Numbered from the stretch's first letter, positions 19,805 through 28,756 are shown. The stretch: 64,000 nt of DNA from Deltaproteobacteria bacterium (GCA_029262315.1 JAJCZP010000071.1:1-64000), one strand, 5' to 3'. Translations and numbers: made by a program. Notes: generated by a model not told the origin, from the sequence alone.

Positions 19805-20643
19805 GCATCCGGCTGGCCAACGGCGACGGCCGCGCGTTGCTCGTCCGCGAAGATCGCACGCTCGACGTTGCGCGCGTCTCCGATGGCCGGTTCTCGGCCG
19901 ACCCCATGGCCGTCCTCGGCGCCTGGGATAGCTTCGTGGAGTGGGCCGCGGGTCAACCGGCCACAGCCTTCGAGAACAGCCTCGACGAGACACGATTGGG
20001 ACCACCCAGCCCACGTCCCACCAAGATCTTCGGCATCGGCCTCAACTATCGGGCGCACGCGGCCGAGGCGAAGCTCGATCTGCCAAAATCGCCGCTCGTT
20101 TTCACGAAGTTTCCGAACTGCCTGGTCGGCCCGCGGCATGACGTCAGCCTCTCGTCGAAGCACGTCGACTGGGAAGTCGAGCTCGTCGTGGTCATCGGGC
20201 GGCGCGGACGACACGTCCGCGAAGCGGAGGCCTTTCGCTACGTGGCAGGCTACTGCGTCGGTCAGGACATCTCGGACCGGCGCGTGCAGTTCAGCGACAA
20301 ACCGCCGCAATTCTCGCTCGGGAAATCGTACGATACCTACGGTCCGATCGGGCCGACCATCGTCGCACTCGAGGCACCCATCGACCCCGACGATCTCGCC
20401 ATCACCTGCGATGTCGCCGGCGAACGCATGCAAGACGCGCGCACCAGCGACATGATCTTTCCGATCGCCCCCCTCGTGTCGTACCTGTCGAGCGTCTGCA
20501 CGCTCGAGCCCGGCGATCTCATCTTCACCGGCACGCCCGCTGGCGTCGGCTCCACCCGCGACCCCCGGCGCTATCTCAGCCCCGGCGAGGAGATCGTCAG
20601 CACGATCGAGCACCTCGGCACCCTCCGCAACGCCTGCGTGTGA
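19801..20643 (+). CDS. Fumarylacetoacetate hydrolase family protein
   Basis: IFGIGLNYRAHAAEA, VDWEVELVVVIG, GYCVGQDISDR, FTGTPAGVG; start codon uncertain (overlaps previous stop). Confidence 0.9.
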   Translation: MSIRLANGDGRALLVREDRTLDVARVSDGRFSADPMAVLGAWDSFVEWAAGQPATAFENSLDETRLGPPSPRPTKIFGIGLNYRAHAAEAKLDLPKSPLVFTKFPNCLVGPRHDVSLSSKHVDWEVELVVVIGRRGRHVREAEAFRYVAGYCVGQDISDRRVQFSDKPPQFSLGKSYDTYGPIGPTIVALEAPIDPDDLAITCDVAGERMQDARTSDMIFPIAPLVSYLSSVCTLEPGDLIFTGTPAGVGSTRDPRRYLSPGEEIVSTIEHLGTLRNACV

Positions 20644-20712
20644 GCCCCGCACCACACGAGACAGACGACTCGGCGGCCGTATTGTGAAGCCGCGACCGCC
20701 CTCCTATGGTGA

Positions 20713-22125
20713 GTGGTCGTGAGCCGACGGACCGGAAGCGCTGATCTGCCGCTACATGGGGGCCGCGTACCACAATGGCTGGCCACGCGAATGGCCGCGC
20801 TCGGGCGGATCGTCGTGGAGGCCATCGTTCACGAGTACGGCCGGGACGAGCTGCTCCGGCGCCTCGCGCACCCGTTCTGGTTTCAGAGTTTCGGTGCCGT
20901 CATGGGGATGGATTGGCACTCTTCGGGCATCACGACCAGCGTCGTCGGCGCGCTCAAGCGCGGCCTGGCGCCGATCGAAACGGAGATCGGACTGACGATC
21001 TGTGGCGGCCGCGGCCGGCACTCGCGGCGCACACCGAGCGAGCTGGTGGCGGTCGGCGAACGGACGGGGCTCGATGGCGACGCGCTTGCCACGGCAAGTC
21101 GACTGGTGGCGAAAGTCGACAGTGCCGCGGTCCAGGACCGGTTCGAGCTCTACCTGCACAGCTTCATCATCGCGGACGACGGACACTGGGTCGTCGTGCA
21201 GCAGGGCATGAACGCCGATCGTCGCCAAGCGCGACGCTACCACTGGCTGTCCGAACAGCTGGAGAGCTTCGTCGATGAACCGCATGCGGGCATCGACGGT
21301 CCACATCAGGGCGAGATCGTGAACCTCACCGATCGCCGTGCCGCGCGGGCTCGCGCGGCGGAGGTCGAGCTCGCGTGCGGCGATCCGGAACGCGTCCTCG
21401 GGTGGCTACGCCGCGATCTGCCGCTCGCGTTCGCGCCCACACACCCGTCCGTGTTAAGCGCGCTCCCGGATCGGGCCCCCGCGCCCACGCCGCACCTACA
21501 GATGCCGGCACACCACGACGTGCGCCGACACGATGTCGTCCTCCGACGCATGCATACCGCACTGGCCGCCGCGGCGGACCGCGGGCCGCGTGATTTCGCC
21601 GAACTCCTGCTCGTACCCGGCATCGGCGCGCGCACCGTCGAAGCCCTGGCGTTGGTGGCAGAGGTCGTGCACGGCGCGCCCTGCCGCTTCAGCGATCCGG
21701 CGCGCTTCTCGCTGGCGCACGGCGGGAAGGATGGCCATCCATTCCCCGTGCCGCTCGCCGTGTACGACGAGACCATCCGTGTGCTGCGCGGTGCCGTGAC
21801 TCGTGCCAAACTCGGCCGCGAGGAGAGCTTGGGGGCGATCCGCCGATTGGACCGCCAAGCGCGCTTGCTCGAAGGCGTCGCCGATGGAGCGCCCTTCGAG
21901 ACGCTCCTCGCCCGTGAACGATCGCGTTCGGCCGACTACGGCGGTCGCACCGTGTTTGGCCCGGCGCGTCCGACCACCAGGCCGCGGGACATGGCCGCGC
22001 CAGCCGCGACTCGGCAACAACGCGGCCGCGACACCCCTCCGACCGACAAGGCGCGTCCCACACCGACGCCGGCGGCCTCCCGGTCACGGCGCGCGCGACG
22101 CCCAACGCAACTCGAGCTCTTCTGA
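20713..22125 (+). CDS. DUF763 family protein with HhH-like segment and C-terminal QLELF
   Basis: RTGSADLPLHGGRVPQWLATRM, PGIGARTVEALALVAEVVHGAPCRFSDPARFSLAHGGKDGHPFPV; terminal QLELF at 22108-22122. Confidence 0.85.
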   Translation: MVVSRRTGSADLPLHGGRVPQWLATRMAALGRIVVEAIVHEYGRDELLRRLAHPFWFQSFGAVMGMDWHSSGITTSVVGALKRGLAPIETEIGLTICGGRGRHSRRTPSELVAVGERTGLDGDALATASRLVAKVDSAAVQDRFELYLHSFIIADDGHWVVVQQGMNADRRQARRYHWLSEQLESFVDEPHAGIDGPHQGEIVNLTDRRAARARAAEVELACGDPERVLGWLRRDLPLAFAPTHPSVLSALPDRAPAPTPHLQMPAHHDVRRHDVVLRRMHTALAAAADRGPRDFAELLLVPGIGARTVEALALVAEVVHGAPCRFSDPARFSLAHGGKDGHPFPVPLAVYDETIRVLRGAVTRAKLGREESLGAIRRLDRQARLLEGVADGAPFETLLARERSRSADYGGRTVFGPARPTTRPRDMAAPAATRQQRGRDTPPTDKARPTPTPAASRSRRARRPTQLELF

Positions 22126-22131
22126 TCACGC

Positions 22132-23295
22132 GTGCGACGCGTCCTCCTCATCCAGCCCTCGCTGCAACCACCTGGTGGGGGCAATGCTGTCGCCGCTTGG
22201 ATGGTGCAGGCCCTTCGCGGCCACGCCGATGTCTCGATCCTGGCCTGGACGGGCATCGACACAGCTCCGATCAATCGCTTCTTCGGTACGACGCTCAGCC
22301 CGCGCGACTTCACACTCCACGTCATCTCTCCGACGACCCGCCGGCTGATCGACGCCGCCCCGACTCCGCATGCGATGTTGCAGATGCACGCGCTGCTGCG
22401 CCGCGCCCGCCAACTCCATCGCATGGCACCGTACGATCTCATGCTCACCGCCAACAACGAGGCGGATTTTGGCGAGCGCGGCATCCAGTACGTGCACTAC
22501 CCGTGGGCCGCACTGCCGCGGCCGACTACCGATCTCCGGTGGTTTCACCACATCCCGGGATTCCTTCGCGCCTACTGGGCCCTCTGCGGCCTACTCTCCG
22601 AGTTCTCCTGGCCGCGCATGCGACGCAACATGACGCTCGTGAACTCGCAGTTCATCGCCGAGAAGACCCGGGCCGTGCACGGCATCGACCCGATCGTTTT
22701 GCACCCCCCCGTACCAGGAGACTTCCTCGAGGTGCCGTGGAGCGCGCGCCAGAACGGTTTCGTGTGCGTCGGCCGCCTGTCCCACGAGAAAGAGCAACTC
22801 AAGGTCATCCGCATCATCGATGGTCTGCGGGCGCGGAACCACGATCTGCACCTGCATCTCGTCGGCTCCGCGAATGATCCGCCGTTCGTTGCCGAACTCC
22901 GCGCGCAGATCCGCACCCGCAGCGAGTTCGTCACTCTGCACGAGGACATTTCTCGCGCCGAGCTGGTGACGCTCTTGACGCACAATCGCTACGGCATCCA
23001 CGGCATGGTTGGCGAGCACTTCGGGATCGCGGTCGCCGAACTACAGCGCGCCGGTTGCGTCACGTTCGTTCCAGACATCGGCGGGCCTCGCGAGATTGTT
23101 GGCGATGACCCCAGACTCCTCTACGGGTCCGAGCAGGACGCCATTGTGCGCATCGACCGAGTCCTCCGCGACCCTGATGCCCAGCATGCGCTAGCAGCAC
23201 GTGTCCGCGAGCGGCGCGATCTTTTCAGCGAAGAGCGCTTCGTCGACGGGTTTCTGACGCTCGTAGCGACGTTTCCGACACGCGCCGTGGCCTGA
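22132..23295 (+). CDS. GT4 glycosyltransferase, ALG11-like
   Basis: GTG start; IQYVHYPW, VNSQFIAEKTRAVHG...VLHPPVPGDFLEVP, VGRLSHEKEQ, YGIHGMVGEHFGIAVAELQRAGCVTFVPDIGGPREIV. Confidence 0.75.
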   Translation: MRRVLLIQPSLQPPGGGNAVAAWMVQALRGHADVSILAWTGIDTAPINRFFGTTLSPRDFTLHVISPTTRRLIDAAPTPHAMLQMHALLRRARQLHRMAPYDLMLTANNEADFGERGIQYVHYPWAALPRPTTDLRWFHHIPGFLRAYWALCGLLSEFSWPRMRRNMTLVNSQFIAEKTRAVHGIDPIVLHPPVPGDFLEVPWSARQNGFVCVGRLSHEKEQLKVIRIIDGLRARNHDLHLHLVGSANDPPFVAELRAQIRTRSEFVTLHEDISRAELVTLLTHNRYGIHGMVGEHFGIAVAELQRAGCVTFVPDIGGPREIVGDDPRLLYGSEQDAIVRIDRVLRDPDAQHALAARVRERRDLFSEERFVDGFLTLVATFPTRAVA

Positions 23296-23335
23296 GCGCC
23301 CGCGACAACACAGCCTCTCGACTCGTGGGGACGCC

Positions 23336-25162
23336 TCAGGCCTTGTCGGGCTGCGTCGCGATGGTCCGGAACACGAGATTGCGATCGACCAAATCGTCGT
23401 AGGAACCCACGTCGTCGACGCGACCGTCTTTGAGAAAGATCAGGCGGTCGCACGCACGGACCGTCGTCAACCGGTGCGCGACGATGATCCGAGTCACGCT
23501 CCCTGGAAGAGTGGCGAGCGCGCGCACGAGCTCGGCCTCGGTGCGGTTGTCGAGCGCCGACGTGGCTTCGTCGAAGATGAGCACATCGGGCGTGGCGTAC
23601 AACGCGCGCGCAATCCCGACACGCTGCCGCTCGCCGCCGGAGAGACGAACACCGTGCTCACCGACGCGCGTCCGCAGGCCGTCGGGAAGCCCGGCCACGA
23701 ACTCGTCGAGCTGCGCGACGCGAAGCGCCGTGGCCAAGCGGGCCGGATCGATCTGATCGTCGCCGACCCCAAGGGCGATGTTCCGCGCCAGGGTGTCGTC
23801 GACAAGGACGACCGCCTGCGGCACGTAGCCGATGCGCCGATGCCAGGCACGCCGCACTTCACCTCCGGATGCGAGATCACAGCCGTCGACGGTCACCCGT
23901 CCGACGGTCGGTGTGAGGACGCCAAGTACCAGATCGGCGAGGGTGCTCTTCCCGGCCCCGGTGAACCCAACCACACCGATCGATTCGCCACATCGAATGG
24001 TGAGATCGACATCACTGAGAATCGGCGCCTCACTGCCGTAGCCGAAGGTCACTCCCTCGAGCGCCAGACGATCGGCGAACGGGAGCACCGGCCCGTCGGC
24101 GTCGAGTGAGTCGTCGCCAAGCGCCTCGACCTCGCGCACATCCTTGGAGAGCTGTGCGACCGCGGCCCCCGCACCCCGAATCTCTCCGATATAGAGCATG
24201 AGCCGGTTGGCGGACGGAATGATGCGAAATCCGGCGTAGGCGTAAAGACCGAGCAGCGGAAGCGCCTCTGGACCGGTGCGTCCCAACAGCACGACGACCG
24301 CGATCAGCACGAACGCGCCGCCAACGAAGAGCGTCTCTACCAGCAACCGCGGCATCGCCCCGAGCGTCGTGTGCAGATGCTGCACGCGCACGAGGCCCCG
24401 TTGCGCCCGGCCGAACCCGTCCGAGAAGTAGCGCTCGCGACCGAGGACCTTGATCTCCTTCACCGCGCCGAATGTCTGATGCAGGCTCTGCAGAATCTCA
24501 CCGACCAACGCCTCTGCGCGACGACCCCAGCGAGCCACCATCCGCCGCGACAAGCGAAGAAACACGGCCGCGGCACTTCCGAGCAAGAGACCTATGGCGA
24601 GGGTCGCCATTGGCGCGACCGCCAACAGGACCCCCCCGATTGCCGCCATCACCATGATCTCGAACACCAACGCGACCGTCGGGGCCATGGCGTTCCTGAA
24701 CACGACGGCGGACGAATGCGCGACGTTCCGAATCAACTCGGCGGAGTTCCGTTGCAAGTGGAAGGCATACGGTGCGCGGAGATAGATCGTCAGAAGCCGA
24801 CACGCGAGATTCGCCGTCTCCTGAGCGACCAGACCACTATTGGCGTAGGTCTGCAGCATCTGCAGCACGTTCTTCACGAGGTAGAACGTGACGAGGAGGA
24901 GCGTGAAGGCCAGCACGATCCCGCGCTCGCTTTGCCACGGCAGCCACGCATAGATGGTCGCGGCGACGGGCAACGTCGCCGCGCGAGCCGGCTCGCCGAC
25001 AATCTGGATCAGTCCGAAGAGCGCGGCGGCGCTCGCAGCCTCGGCGCCCGCTGTCAGCACGGCCAGCGGAATCAACGCCGCCCAGCGTGCACGCGGCACG
25101 CTGCTGAGCGCGAACGTCCGGCGAACCGTTTCGCGCACCGTGGGAGGCGCCGGACGGCTCAC
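23336..25162 (-). CDS. ABC transporter (fused TMD-NBD), PglK/MsbA-like putative lipid-linked oligosaccharide flippase
   Basis: GAVKEIKVLGRERYF, Walker A GFTGAGKST, IGYVPQAVVLVDDTLARNIALG, LSGGERQRVGIARAL. Confidence 0.85.
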   Translation of the reverse strand: MSRPAPPTVRETVRRTFALSSVPRARWAALIPLAVLTAGAEAASAAALFGLIQIVGEPARAATLPVAATIYAWLPWQSERGIVLAFTLLLVTFYLVKNVLQMLQTYANSGLVAQETANLACRLLTIYLRAPYAFHLQRNSAELIRNVAHSSAVVFRNAMAPTVALVFEIMVMAAIGGVLLAVAPMATLAIGLLLGSAAAVFLRLSRRMVARWGRRAEALVGEILQSLHQTFGAVKEIKVLGRERYFSDGFGRAQRGLVRVQHLHTTLGAMPRLLVETLFVGGAFVLIAVVVLLGRTGPEALPLLGLYAYAGFRIIPSANRLMLYIGEIRGAGAAVAQLSKDVREVEALGDDSLDADGPVLPFADRLALEGVTFGYGSEAPILSDVDLTIRCGESIGVVGFTGAGKSTLADLVLGVLTPTVGRVTVDGCDLASGGEVRRAWHRRIGYVPQAVVLVDDTLARNIALGVGDDQIDPARLATALRVAQLDEFVAGLPDGLRTRVGEHGVRLSGGERQRVGIARALYATPDVLIFDEATSALDNRTEAELVRALATLPGSVTRIIVAHRLTTVRACDRLIFLKDGRVDDVGSYDDLVDRNLVFRTIATQPDKA

Positions 25163-26352
25163 GCTCTCCGCCTGCCCGCGCCCACGACCTCACGCACGAG
25201 GGCCTCGAAACGCTCGCCGAATCTCGCCCGCGTGAACCCCGCCTCGACGCGAGCGCGCCCCGCGACTCCCATGGTACGCGCCAACGCGGGCTCGGCGACG
25301 AAACGCGCCAACGCGCCGGCAAACGCAGCCGCCTCGGGGGGACACAGAAACCCCGTCTCACCATCGATGACCGTCTCGGCCGGGCCGCCCCGATTCACGG
25401 CAACGACCGGCTTTCGCGCGACCATGGCCTCGAGCGGCACCAGGCCGAAGTGCTCATCCTCCGGCGTGTACACGACGCAGAGCGCACGCGAAAGGAGCCC
25501 CTGCAGATCGCGGTCGGACGGTGAACGCACGAGCGTCATACGATCCTCGACGCCCAACTCACCCGCCAATGCAAGCAAGCCATCAACGACCGCGCGATCC
25601 TCCCGCAGACGCTGGTCGTACCCCCCGGCAAGCACCAGCCGGAGCGACCCGAAAACCTCAGGAGCAAGCGTCCGCCGCAAGACGGCGAACGCCTCGATCG
25701 CAAGCCGGAGATTCTTTGCCGGATCGAAGCGGCTCACGCTCAGAATGAACGGCACATCATCTAGACTCGGCAACTGCGGCGGCACCGTCAGGGCGATGCC
25801 GGGATAGACGACGTCGGGCGTCCGGTCCGCGAGGCGGGGAAACGCATCGCGGAACCGCAGCGCGGTGAATCGACTGTTGACGAACACCCGATCCGCGAGC
25901 CCAGTGCCGTACTGCTCGAGTCGATCGATTGGGGCGCGATACAACTGGTAGAGGCGGTTCCGACGTGGCACCAGCAACTGGTCGGGGAAGTGACAATAGA
26001 AAACGATCGGGGCCCGCGTCATGGCCCGCACGATCGGGATGACGTGCGCCACGAGATCACACACCACCACGTCGTGCGGCTCGGCGCGAAGGGCGGTGGC
26101 GGCAAGGTAGGCCATCCGCACGATCGCGCTCGGCGCGCGGAGCCGCTGGCCCACATGGAGCGGCAACAAGCCGCCGCGCACGCGCACGTCGAGCGTTCCG
26201 TCGATCGTCGGCGCGAAAGCCCGTGCGCGATCGTGATGCGACGTGAAGATCATCACCTCGTGGCCGCGCGCTTGCATCTCGACCGCAGCGTCGACGATGA
26301 GTCGCTCGGCGCCGCCGAGGCCAAGGTCGGGATGAAGGAAAATGACCCTCAT
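25159..26352 (-). CDS. GT4 mannosyltransferase, ALG2-like
   Basis: RVIFLHPDLGLGGAERLIVDAAVEMQARGHEV, VVVCDLVAHVIPI, FYCHFPDQLLVPRRNRLYQLYRAPIDRLEQYGTGLADRVFVNSRFTA, LAGGYDQR, VVYTPEDEHFGLVPLEAM. Confidence 0.88.
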   Translation of the reverse strand: MRVIFLHPDLGLGGAERLIVDAAVEMQARGHEVMIFTSHHDRARAFAPTIDGTLDVRVRGGLLPLHVGQRLRAPSAIVRMAYLAATALRAEPHDVVVCDLVAHVIPIVRAMTRAPIVFYCHFPDQLLVPRRNRLYQLYRAPIDRLEQYGTGLADRVFVNSRFTALRFRDAFPRLADRTPDVVYPGIALTVPPQLPSLDDVPFILSVSRFDPAKNLRLAIEAFAVLRRTLAPEVFGSLRLVLAGGYDQRLREDRAVVDGLLALAGELGVEDRMTLVRSPSDRDLQGLLSRALCVVYTPEDEHFGLVPLEAMVARKPVVAVNRGGPAETVIDGETGFLCPPEAAAFAGALARFVAEPALARTMGVAGRARVEAGFTRARFGERFEALVREVVGAGRRRA

Positions 26353-27641
26353 TGCCCCTCTGACGGCAGCAGGAGCGGCCGGGCACTCTCGGCCCAAGCG
26401 TCGTTCCAGCGAGTCTTTTCGCGTGCCGCCACGGCGGCACGGAGGCGTTCGAGCTCGGTCGTCGTGGCCGGAAACTCACCGAAGAGTCGCTCGAGGTGGG
26501 TCGCCAGCTCGCCCGCGCTCGTGAACAGCACGCCGGTCGTGCCATCCTCGATCTGCTCGCGTAGACACGGGGCGTAGTCGAGCGCGCATACCGGCACGCC
26601 CGCGCCGAACATATCGGCCACCTTCATTGGCAAATCGAGGCCCGATGCCGAGCGGTGCACCGACAGACCGAGGTCGGCGGCGCCGAGCAGCCGTGGATAG
26701 TCCGCGGCATCGAGCCAGAGCACGCGGATCGCGACCATCGACAGCGTGAGTGCCGCAATGCTTCGCAGATGATGATCGCGGAGCGGCCCATCGCCGGTCA
26801 GTGCGACGACGACGCGCGGCACGGGCGCCCCACCGGCGCCCGAAGACGCGAGAAGCCGCCGATCGAGATCGACGAGCGCGGCAAGGAGCAAGTCGATGTC
26901 CTCATCGACGGTCCAACTACTGGGACTCACGATCAATGCGGGCCGATCTGGGCCACGAACGGCCAGTCGTGGATCGAGGTCCGTTCCCAGCCGGCGAAAC
27001 AGCCCCTCCCGCACATCCGCTGGCGTAGGAACGAAGAAGTCCGCCGGTCGATCATAGAGGACCGTCGCATCGCCAATACTCCAGCGCTCGGCGAGCGCGG
27101 CTCGCATGGCACGCGAGACACAGAGGTGGGCATCCGCCCGACGCCCGAGGGCGCGTTCGTAGGCACGGGCCACACGGACGATCGGATGATCGTGGCCAAG
27201 CGTGAGCCCCAACATCGCATGGCCGAAATTGTGCCAGTCGATGACCAGCCGGGCGGCTCGCGTGCGACACACGACGAGCGCCACGAACAGCACCGGAATC
27301 GCCGGGGGATTCTGCACCAGGACCACCGACGGCCGCGGCACGCGGACGAGCAACATCCAGGCAAGCTCGAGCGTCTGACGCAAACCACGCCAGAGGGCGT
27401 AGACGAGAAAGGCCAGCCGTGGCAAGCGAGCCCCGGCGCCCGTCCTCGGCGCCCACAACCGATGCACGTGTACCCGTGGATGCTCGCTCACCGCACGGGG
27501 GAGCGCGTGTGTCACGTACCCCACGAGGTCGACCTCGGCGCCGGTGTCTCCGAGCGACCGTGCGTGGTAGAGCATCCGCGGGCTGCGCCCGAGATCCCCG
27601 AGAACGACGACGGTGATCCGCGTGCGTGCGTCCGACGACAT
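26349..27641 (-). CDS. ALG1-like beta-1,4-mannosyltransferase (GT33-like)
   Basis: VVVLGDLGRSPRMLYHARSL, VQNPPAIPVL, LVIDWHNFGHAMLGLTLG, HLCVSRAMRAALAERWSIGDATVLYDRPADFF, SPSSWTVDEDIDLLLAAL, WLDAADYPRLLGAADLGLSVHRSASGLDLPMKVADMFGAGVPVCAL. Confidence 0.92.
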   Translation of the reverse strand: MSSDARTRITVVVLGDLGRSPRMLYHARSLGDTGAEVDLVGYVTHALPRAVSEHPRVHVHRLWAPRTGAGARLPRLAFLVYALWRGLRQTLELAWMLLVRVPRPSVVLVQNPPAIPVLFVALVVCRTRAARLVIDWHNFGHAMLGLTLGHDHPIVRVARAYERALGRRADAHLCVSRAMRAALAERWSIGDATVLYDRPADFFVPTPADVREGLFRRLGTDLDPRLAVRGPDRPALIVSPSSWTVDEDIDLLLAALVDLDRRLLASSGAGGAPVPRVVVALTGDGPLRDHHLRSIAALTLSMVAIRVLWLDAADYPRLLGAADLGLSVHRSASGLDLPMKVADMFGAGVPVCALDYAPCLREQIEDGTTGVLFTSAGELATHLERLFGEFPATTTELERLRAAVAAREKTRWNDAWAESARPLLLPSEGQ

Positions 27642-27664
27642 CAGCCGACCATGAGACCAGACGC

Positions 27665-28756
27665 GTGACCCGTCGTATAGCCATTGCCGCTGGCGGTACC
27701 GCCGGCCACGTGCATCCGGCATTGGCGGTGGCCGACGCGTATCGCGCACACGATCCCGACGTGGAGATCATTTTCCTCGGAACCGCGGATGGGATCGAGA
27801 CACGCCTCGTCCCGCGCCGCGGATACCCACTGAGATCGATTCCCGGCGCGCCTCTGCTTGGCGTGGGCTTGGCGGGCAAAGCGCGTGCGCTCGCGGCACT
27901 GATCCAGGGCGTTGCCGCGGCCCGCGGCATTCTCCGAACAGCCCGAACGGAGTTGGTGGTTGGATTCGGAGGCTACGCAGGCGCCGGAGCCATCCTCGCC
28001 GCCCGTTCGCTCGGCCTCGCAACCGCCATCCACGAAGCCAATGCCGTCGCCGGCGTCGCGAATCGGATGCTCGGCCGCTTCGCCGATCGCGTGCTGTTGG
28101 GTTTCCCGTCGGCCGCGGCCGACTTCCGCCCCGAGCAGACACTCATCACCGGTTTTCCGATCGCCGACACGATCACCGCCGCCACCCGCGATCGGAACGC
28201 ACGCCCGGAGCCGAACACACTCCACATCCTGGTCACCGGCGGTTCGGGGGGCTCGGCCTTCCTGAATAGGCATGCACCAGTGCTGCTGGCACGCGTTGCC
28301 AGTGGAGGTCTCACACTCGCGATCCAGCATCAATCTGGCACGAACGATCTCGCCGCCGTTCGGGCGGCGTACGCCGCCGCTGGGCTCGAGGCGGCAGTGA
28401 GCGCATATCTCGATGACATGGCAGCAGCCTATCAGGAGGCGGACTTCGCCATCACTTGCGCCGGCGCCGGCACCCTCGCCGAGCTCGCGGCCCGGGGCAT
28501 ACCGGCCTTGCTCGCTCCGCTCGCCAGCGCCGCGCTCGACCACCAACGCGCGAACGCCCGCGCCTACGCCGCCATGACGGATAGTCGCTGTGCGCCCGAA
28601 GACGCCTGGAACGTCGACGAGCTCGCGACCTACCTGATCGATCTGGCGCAATCGCCCGGCGCGCTCGCCGCGGCCGGCGCTCGGGTGCGCGCGGCGGCCC
28701 GCACTGACGCCGCGCACACGGTGGTCGAAGCGCTCGAAGCTTTGCTCGGCGCGTAG
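27665..28756 (+). CDS. MurG-like GT28 glycosyltransferase (ALG13/14-type fold)
   Basis: IAIAAGGTAGHVHPALAVADAY, VVGFGGYAGAGAILAARSLGLATAIHEANAVAGVANRML, ITCAGAGTLAELAARGIPALLAPLASAALDHQRANA; GTG start. Confidence 0.88.
   Translation: MTRRIAIAAGGTAGHVHPALAVADAYRAHDPDVEIIFLGTADGIETRLVPRRGYPLRSIPGAPLLGVGLAGKARALAALIQGVAAARGILRTARTELVVGFGGYAGAGAILAARSLGLATAIHEANAVAGVANRMLGRFADRVLLGFPSAAADFRPEQTLITGFPIADTITAATRDRNARPEPNTLHILVTGGSGGSAFLNRHAPVLLARVASGGLTLAIQHQSGTNDLAAVRAAYAAAGLEAAVSAYLDDMAAAYQEADFAITCAGAGTLAELAARGIPALLAPLASAALDHQRANARAYAAMTDSRCAPEDAWNVDELATYLIDLAQSPGALAAAGARVRAAARTDAAHTVVEALEALLGA

Noticed and set aside
27665-28756. Canonical peptidoglycan MurG
   Set aside because: Not next to mur/fts genes and has altered signature residues; kept as an open alternative in the finding.
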